Shown here piece by piece: positions 20,175 to 26,697 of a stretch of 26,697 nt of DNA. Under the pieces are notes generated by a model. The model did not search any database. It had not been told where the DNA came from and worked only from the letters and a program-made list of their open reading frames with translations. A program made the position numbers and the translations under genes. The stretch is from Cochliopodium minus. Lineage: Eukaryota > Discosea > Himatismenida > Cochliopodiidae. Position 1 is the first letter of the stretch, and every line of letters starts with the position of its first letter. Location of the stretch: the NCBI GenBank assembly GCA_024220525.1, contig JAMYWO010000044.1, forward strand, positions 109,610 to 136,306. The letters are read 5' to 3'.

Positions 20175-21867
20175 ATGGAAGATTTCAAGAATATCATTCA
20201 ATCCAAGAAAGAGATGTTGATTGATATAAGGAAGAGAAGAAGTAATAATAATTTGAAAAAACTCGATGATAATTACAATTCTTCTTTACGAGAATCTAAC
20301 GAATCAATAACATTGAAAAAATTATTGAAAAATAAATCATTAACAACACGGGATATATATGAAAGTGGTATAACGGATGGTAAATTGAATAAAATAATTT
20401 ATTTTATACTATACCAATATTTAATTTTAATTTTTTTAAAAAAGGGACTGAATTACAACCTCCTATGTTATCTTCCCGATCTCGATCAAGATTCAATAAT
20501 CTATTCAAAATCTCAACCCCCAATATTTACATTGACCTTGGGTTGAATGGGAATACCACAGATGAAGAAGAAATCAAAAAATATCTTGAATCTATTGAAT
20601 CTGATTCATATATCAATGATACAACCATAAAAGAAATATCAAAACAAATTCAATGTATATTAACCCTATGAAAACAAAATATTCTATCTTTAAATCGCCA
20701 TATCTAATCATATTTCAAAAATTAGCTAATCAATCTACCATCGGGTTTTATGGGAATTTGTTGGGAAACAAGAAAGTCCAGATTAATTTGGAAAAGATTC
20801 AATTATTGAAGGATCTGAAGAATAATGTAAGATCTATTAATGTATCATCAGATACCATAGTCGTATCGTCTTCAAATGGAGATGGTAAATTTTATATCCA
20901 CAATAAAAATATTTTGATTTTAAAATTTAAAAAGTATATATAACGGGTAATTTGGAAAAATTGCCTAATTTCTGCTTTGGAAGATTGAATGATGTAAAAG
21001 GTCCAAATTGTTTCAGCTCCATCCAAAAAAATCTCACGAAATTGGATTGGAATTTGAATAAAAAGAGATTCGAGATCAAAGGGCTTTCATCTGGGAAAAA
21101 ATCAGAAAGCATGGTTTTGGAAAATAACACTATTTTTGATATGAAGGGTAATAAATTTAAATTATATAAAGATGATAAAATTAGATATGAAAATTCATAT
21201 TTTGGAAAATCAATTTGAATCTGTTTTTTCCAATTCAATTTGCAATCATATAATAAAAATTAAAGTTGAATATCATTCTTTTTTTTTTTTGAAAACAGAA
21301 TTGAATGATAACAAGAAAGATAGTAAGATACAACCCTTCGAAAGAGTGATCATCCCTGGAAACAAATCAATAGTAAAAGTGGCAACTTCTTCGTACCACA
21401 CAGTGTGCCTCTCAAGCGACGGGGACTGCTTCATCTTCGGCATAAACCTCAACAAGAAAAACACAAAAATAATACCAAGAATACCAGTGACAGCGCCATA
21501 CAGTCTACCAACTAACTTTACAGAAGATTTGGGATTTGTTGCGGACATTGCTTGTTCTTATTCTTTAACTGTGATTGTACTTAAAAATGGGAAAGTTTAT
21601 TCTTGTGGAAACAATAAGAATGGAATTTGTGGCAGAGATGGTCCTGGCAACCAATTTTTAGAGGTTGTTACAGACGAACCCATCAGCAAGCTCGCGTGTG
21701 GCAAGAAACATTGTTGCTTGATCGCCAACTCCTCCAACATTTTCGTTTTTGGGTCCAACGATTATGGTCAAATTGGCCTCAGCGAACAAGTAAAAGTCAG
21801 CAAAGTTGCACAAAAACTTTCATTTAATTTGGCAAGACAGGTTTCTTGTGGGAACAAAGTATTCTAA

Positions 21868-21899
<32 letters not shown>

Positions 21900-23401
21900 A
21901 TTATGTTATCTTGAAATTAATTTATTCAATTTTGATTTTTTTATGAAGCACACCATACTATTAAATTATGATGGTGAGAGTTTGTTTGGGTTTGGTTCAA
22001 ATAAAAATGGGCAACTGGGCATCGAAAAGAATTATTCTCATTTCATTTCTCCCAGAAAAATCGAAACTCCCATTAATTTCTCCATCCTCAAAATTTCTGC
22101 TGGTTTTTATTCTTCTTCCTTTTTGACTGTTTCAGGAGAAGGTAAATTATACAAAAAAAAAAAAGTTTTTTTTACGTTAAAAATTTGATTAATAAAATTT
22201 TTTATTGATGATTATAAATTTTTTAAAATCATTTATTTATTTTAAAATTTTTTAAAATTGTTTATTGATTTTAAAATTTTTTTGTAAAATTGTTTCTTTT
22301 TTAAAAATTGTTCATTTATTTTAAATTTTTTTTAAAAAAGTTTATGTTGTTGGGAGGGGCTTTGGAAAGACCAAAAAAAATACCAAAAAAGTATTCTCTT
22401 CTTCTTTTACCAAATTGGAAAAGATGGTGGAAAACCAGTGGTTTATTTGCGACATCAGCATGGGCGACTCAGGCATGGCTTGCTCGATCAACAACCAACT
22501 CACTGAAAAACTTCAATCAACAAAGAAAATGACCACTTACAAAATAAACTTCAAAAAATCTGCAGTTTCTTTTGGAGAAAAAACAGATCGAAGGTAAAAA
22601 AAAATTGTTCAAAAAAAAAATTGTTTTAAAAAAAATTGTTTTTTTAAAAAAAATTGTTTTTTTTAAAAAAATCGTTTTAAAAAAAAATGTTTTTTTTCAT
22701 AAAATTATAAAAATTTTGTTAACTAGAGAATCTGTTGCTTACAAACAATCTGAAGAGAACATAATCAAAAGTGAATTTGCTTCTGTTCCTCAAATGTTAG
22801 GGTGAGTTCATTTAGTTTACTATTTATTTTTTAATCATCTCGAAAATTATTAACAAATCTTTTTTATTAAAATTTTATTCAATTTTTTTAAAATTAAAAT
22901 ATTCACTATTTTTTTTTATTGTTTAAAATTAATTACGCAAATTTTTTTTCAATATTTTAAATTTAGGCCGTTGGAAAACAGAGCACATGTTTGGACTAGT
23001 CAAGCCAGCGGAAAATATTTCCCTTCCGTCTACGTGCAAAACAGCTGTTTCATGTTTAACACAGAAAAGTTCCAAGAGAACTTCAACACAGACAAACCTC
23101 TCTACGACGACATGATCAAAGAGAAAAAGATAATGAGAATTAAAAACTTGGAAAACGAAATTTTGAAAGTGAATGTTATTTTGCCTCAACATGAGTTGTA
23201 CCTCGCCTCTTCCTTTTCCTTTTACTGCAAGCCCAAAACTTTTCTGATTGAGAAAAACAGCTTTTACGACCTCAGCATCGCTCTCAATCTGTTTGGCCGG
23301 GTCAACCTCAACACCACTTTGTTGTTCCATTTGGAGATCAGCTTCGAGGATCCTAAATTACGTGAGAAGTCGGAGCCCATCAAACATTATTTCTTTTGCA
23401 C
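20175..23401 (+). CDS. RCC1-repeat (beta-propeller) protein, possibly continuing into the cyclase
   Basis: Nine in-phase exons: 20175-20379, 20445-20654, 20726-20884, 20935-21147, 21299-21858, 21949-22141, 22341-22593, 22727-22801, 22967-23401; about 767 residues. The first 140 residues are charged and look disordered (SSRSRSRFNNLFK). RCC1 blades follow: GDGVYITGN, YHTVCLSSDGDCFIFGIN, SLTVIVLKNGKVYSCGNNKN, KHCCLIANSSNIFVFGSNDY, HTILLNYDGESLFGFGSNKN and GEVYVVGRGFG. RCC1 propellers often act as nucleotide-exchange or protein-binding platforms; the target here is unknown. The last exon codes a 145-residue part, HVWTSQASGKYFPSVYVQNS to EPIKHYFFC, that I do not recognise. Reading on gives a stop one codon later (ACG TAA), but that TAA lies inside a canonical donor, GTAAGC, with the phase needed by the cyclase exon at 24059. 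The gene either ends at 23405 or is fused to the cyclase. Confidence 0.8.
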
Positions 23402-23405
23402 GTAA

Positions 23406-24058
23406 GCGTTTCCTTTCTTGTCAATAATATTCATTTTTAATTTTATTCGTTCACTTTTAATACTGATCATTTTTGTTTACAACTTTGTTAGCGGATATAA
23501 ATTAAATACTAACAAAATTTAAACTGTTGTAAAATTTTGAACATCTCTAATCAAAATTGTGATATTTTTCATATTAATTTGCAAAAATCTTGAAGAATTC
23601 GAATTTTCTTTGAATCAAATTTTTGAGTTCTGTTTATATCAGATCATATCAAGTGTAATGATTTTAAAATCATGGTGATTACTGTATAAATGAAATCATA
23701 TCTTTATAATGCACCCAAATGATTTTTTAAAAATTTTTTTGGGATGCTCATTATAATTAGAATATCTTTATTTGAAAGAAAAATATTTAATATTTTGTTT
23801 TAATTTCGATTCGATTCTTGGTTTTTAATTATAAAAAAATAAAATTTAATCATATTTACAAAGAAATCACTTATCATTTGTTAATGTTGATTTACATTGA
23901 TCCTGGATCGAATTTAAATTGATAGAGATCGTATTATTGATCGATAAGATCCAAATTATCTATCATTTTGTAAATGTTTATAAATTTTTTTATTTATAAT
24001 ATTTACCAAAATTTCATTTTGTGGAAAAAAAAAAAGACCATTAATTATTTTTTATTAG
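23406..24058. other. Long intron or intergenic region between RCC1 and cyclase exons
   Basis: About 650 bases, AT-rich but of mixed texture. It is unlike the T-run or ATTTT introns around it and more like intergenic DNA elsewhere in the window. It ends in a good acceptor (TTATTAG). I see no start codon leading in frame into the cyclase exon and no other gene. Confidence 0.5.
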
Positions 24059-26532
24059 TGTACAAGCTTCTGGAACCAAATACAAACAAGAGGATTTTTC
24101 CGATTCTTCTCTGGAAGATCTTTTGAAGAAAGACGAGACAATCGACACCCTTGCTACTTTTGTACCCAAAATGGTTTTGTCCAGCTTGCTAGATCGCACA
24201 GAAGTTCCCAAAAAACCTTCTAAAAACGAATTTTTTGCAGCCATTTTGTTCTTAGATGTAAAAAAAAAAAAAATAAATCAAAAAATTTTTTCTTGTGAGA
24301 ATTTGATCTAAATTAAGAACAACTTTTATTGTTGTAATAATTTTTTTTTTTGAAGATATCTGGATTTACTGCACTTAACGAAAAACTAGCAAATAATTTT
24401 GGTGACGAAGGTAAAAAAATATTTTTCAAAAAAACTTTTTTTTTATAAAAAAAATTAATTACATAAAAACTTTTTTATAATAAAAATTAATATTTAAATT
24501 TAATTTTTTTTTTTTTTTTTTATTAATAGGACCTGAGAAAGTAACAAAACTAATTAATGCGTATTTTTCGAGGTTGGTAGAATGTGTGTCTAGATATGGC
24601 GGGGACATCACCAAATTCGCGGGAGACGCAATGATCTGCACGTTTTTCTTGGAGGACGACATAAGCAACGAAGATTCTCTTCTTTTCACCAAAGCCAACA
24701 ATGTCCAAAGAGACATTTTGAAAAATTGTATTCAATGTGGTATTGATATACAAACCAATCTCAAAAAATTAGATTCAGAAGAAGCCGAATTGACTTTACG
24801 TAATTTTTTTTATAGCATTTAATAAAAAAAAAAGAATAAATGTTAATTCGTAAAAATTAATTTAAAAAAGGATTTAAAAACAAAAAAATTTTAAAAATAA
24901 ACCAATTTTTAAAAACAATTTTCAAAAATAACAATTGTTAAAAAAATGAAAAAATTTCATAATAAATTATTTAAAAAATTATTTCTAAAAAAATTATTTC
25001 TAAAAAAATAAAAAACATAAAAATATCGATTAATTATTTTTTTAGATGTGGGCATCAGTTGTGGGATAGTTCAAAAACTGATTTTGGGTGGGGTCGATGA
25101 AAGTTGGAACACCCTGCTTGTAGGAGAACCTTTCAAAAACCTAAAATACGCAGTGGGGAACAGTAATATGGGAGAGGTGGTGGTTACAGACGTCTGCCAA
25201 TCCATCTTGCAATTGGACAAAGACTTTGAGTTTGAAGAGAAGCCAAACAACGTATTTTTGGTAAAGAGTACTTCTAAAAAGAAGAAACTCGTTTCGAATG
25301 GTTTGTTTTTTTACTTTTAAATCAATTTTCTTTGTTCAGAATTTTTTGTTATTTTTAAAATTTTTATTTTATTTTTAATTAATTTTATTTCTAAATTTTT
25401 TGAATAAAAATTTCATTTATTTTTATTTTTTATACTTTAATTGACTTTTTTATTTTTTATTTTATTTTTATTCTTCAGTTGACTATATTATTTTATTTAC
25501 ATTATTTGTTCATTGTTTTTGTTTATTATTTTTTTTATTAATCTTTTTTTAAAAAGGCGATATGATGAAATTCTCGCAAAAGCTCAACCAGAAAATCGAA
25601 GAAAAGGACCAAACCAGCTCACCAAACTTCAACATGAGCACCAAAAACCTCAAAAACTTCACCGTGAGCACCAACAACATCACCGCTGTCCTCAACAACA
25701 GCTTCAGCAACAACAGCTACAACAACAACTTCAACAACAGCTTCAACAAAACAGAAGACAAGCCCTTCTTTGATGAAAACTTGGACGACAACCAAAAAAA
25801 CAATATGGAGCGTTCCCTGCGTGCTTTTTTACCTTTAGTCGTTCAAAACCGTATTGATTCGAGCTCTTGGCTTTCTGAGCTTCGTAAGGTCACCGTTCTT
25901 TTCATCAGGATCGACGACTCCGGTTTGCGGGATAGCAACTACAAGTATGATTTGTTTTCTCTTGACTTGTCCTTTAAGATCATCCAGACCATCATCTTTC
26001 GTTTGGAGGGCACCATTCCCAACTTTCTTTTTGATGATAAGGGTGAAATTAAAAAAAAAAACTATTCAACTTTTTATTTTTATTTTATTTTTTAATTTTT
26101 AATTTTATTTTTATTTTTTTTATAATCTAATTATTCAATTAATATTTTTATTTTTATTTTTATGTTTATAACTTTTTTTTTAAATTTTTCTCATTTTTCT
26201 CATTTTATTTATGCATAATTATTTTGTTTTACAATTTAATTTTTATTTCTAATTTTCATTGATTTTAGAATTTTTATTAATTTTTAAAAATTAAATTATT
26301 TTTAATAATTTATTTTCAATTAATTTGAAATATTATTTTTTTTTAGGATGTATTTTGTTGGCGACATTCGGACTTCCACCACTTTGCCACGAAGACGATG
26401 CACACAGGGGCGTGCACGCTGCACTGGAAATATCAGAAATGTTGGAAGACAGGGTCACAATAGGAGTATGTACTGGAAGAATCTTTTCTGGGATTGTCGG
26501 TTCATCTAAAAGACAAGAATACACAATCATAG
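24059..26532 (+). CDS. ADCY10: Soluble adenylyl cyclase (ADCY10-like), both cyclase domains, 3' part off window
   Basis: Six in-phase exons: 24059-24257, 24356-24410, 24530-24799, 25046-25300, 25557-26042, 26347-26532; about 484 residues. First class III cyclase domain: ATFVPKMVLSSLLD, FFAAILFLDISGFTALNEKL with the first metal Asp, YGGDITKFAGDAMICTFFL with the second metal Asp and the Lys of KFAGD that marks adenylyl specificity in sAC, and LHVGISCGIVQKLILGG. Second domain: MERSLRAFLPLVVQNRI, WLSELRKVTVLFIRIDDSG, LLATFGLPPLCHEDDAHRGV, VTIGVCTGRIFSGIVGSS and REYTVIG-like RQEYTIIG. An Asn-rich insert (NNSYNNNFNNSFNK) sits between them. The product should make cAMP in the cytosol, in a way that studied relatives tune by bicarbonate and calcium. 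No start codon is seen: the first exon must be spliced from upstream, perhaps from the RCC1 gene. The last donor (26532, phase 1) leads off the window. Confidence 0.9.
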
Positions 26533-26697
26533 GTAATAATTTTTATTTAATTCATTATTTTATATTTTGATATTTTTTAACATTTTTTATTTTTAATTTT
26601 AAATTTTTATTTTTATATTTTTATTATATTTTGTTTCCACATTTGTATTATCCTTCTGCTTTTTCCTCCCAAAACTAAAGATCGATTTCTTCGTCTT
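26533..26697 (+). other. Intron and unassigned right edge
   Basis: T-rich intron after the cyclase donor. A possible acceptor, CTAAAG, lies near 26680, but the 17 bases after it code DRFLRL in the required phase. That is not the GDxVNxxAR expected next in a second cyclase domain. The true next exon is beyond the window or elsewhere. Confidence 0.4.

Noticed and set aside
25557-25773. Gln-rich frame on the plus strand (QQLQQQQLQQQLQ)
   Set aside because: A shifted reading of the Asn-rich insert of the cyclase exon; the in-phase frame gives Asn/Ser/Phe and is flanked by cyclase residues.
1-26697. Search for tRNA, rRNA, transposon ends or an LTR element
   Set aside because: I saw no cloverleaf, conserved rRNA segment, transposase, reverse transcriptase or paired terminal repeats; the repeats present are simple A/T tracts.

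Overview
This window is nuclear DNA of a microbial eukaryote, most likely an amoeboid protist. It is very AT-rich. Every large gene but one is cut by short GT-AG introns, typically 50-300 bases, that start GTAAAA and end in T-runs plus TAG. Exon phases are continuous in nearly every gene I rebuilt. Some coding regions have Asn/Ser-rich linkers. I cannot name the genus. The window is a scaffold, not one continuous read: there is a 105-base N gap (16021-16125) and there are two single-n joins (9936, 17326), and several genes are cut at or near them.

Layout. 232-3004 (-): adaptor related to the p101/p84 regulatory subunits of class IB PI3-kinase, continuing off the left edge. 3385-7607 (+): RasGAP with two DEP-like domains. 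7795-9390 (-): SLC1-type dicarboxylate/glutamate transporter, with its N-terminal part replaced by a piece of bacterial gyrB (9391-9935) that stops at the first single n. 10230-11193 (+): C-terminal part of a soluble adenylyl cyclase (ADCY10-like). 11345-12678 (-): PB1 domain plus CAP/SCP domain protein. 13011-13892 (-): secreted Cys-rich protein of unknown family, without introns. 15207-15910 (+): first two exons of an ERGIC3/Erv46-like cargo receptor, cut by the N gap. 16335-17077 (+): central part of a soluble adenylyl cyclase (end of the second cyclase domain and the P-loop). 17327-17714 (-): Sel1-repeat fragment. 18188-19219 (-): C2 domain joined to the start of a protein kinase. 19523-19934 (+): small basic LLPH/YBL028C-like protein. 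20175-23401 (+): RCC1-repeat protein. 24059-26532 (+): N-terminal half of a soluble adenylyl cyclase, possibly spliced to the RCC1 gene, running off the right edge.

Most genes belong to cell signalling: PI3K adaptor, RasGAP, cyclase, C2 kinase, RCC1. The three cyclase pieces are all on the + strand but lie in the reverse of their order in the protein. Two of them begin or end beside a scaffold join, and the splice phase of the right-edge exon fits the central piece. Either the scaffold is misordered or there is an array of cyclase paralogues.

Two base-composition patterns cut across gene boundaries. Exons near gene starts use A/T-ending codons and more central exons use many C/G-ending codons. 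Within several long C-rich exons, codon endings shift from A/C at the exon's 5' side to T/G at its 3' side, the opposite of the flanking intron ends. These patterns, the cyclase puzzle and the bacterial insert are the points most worth checking.
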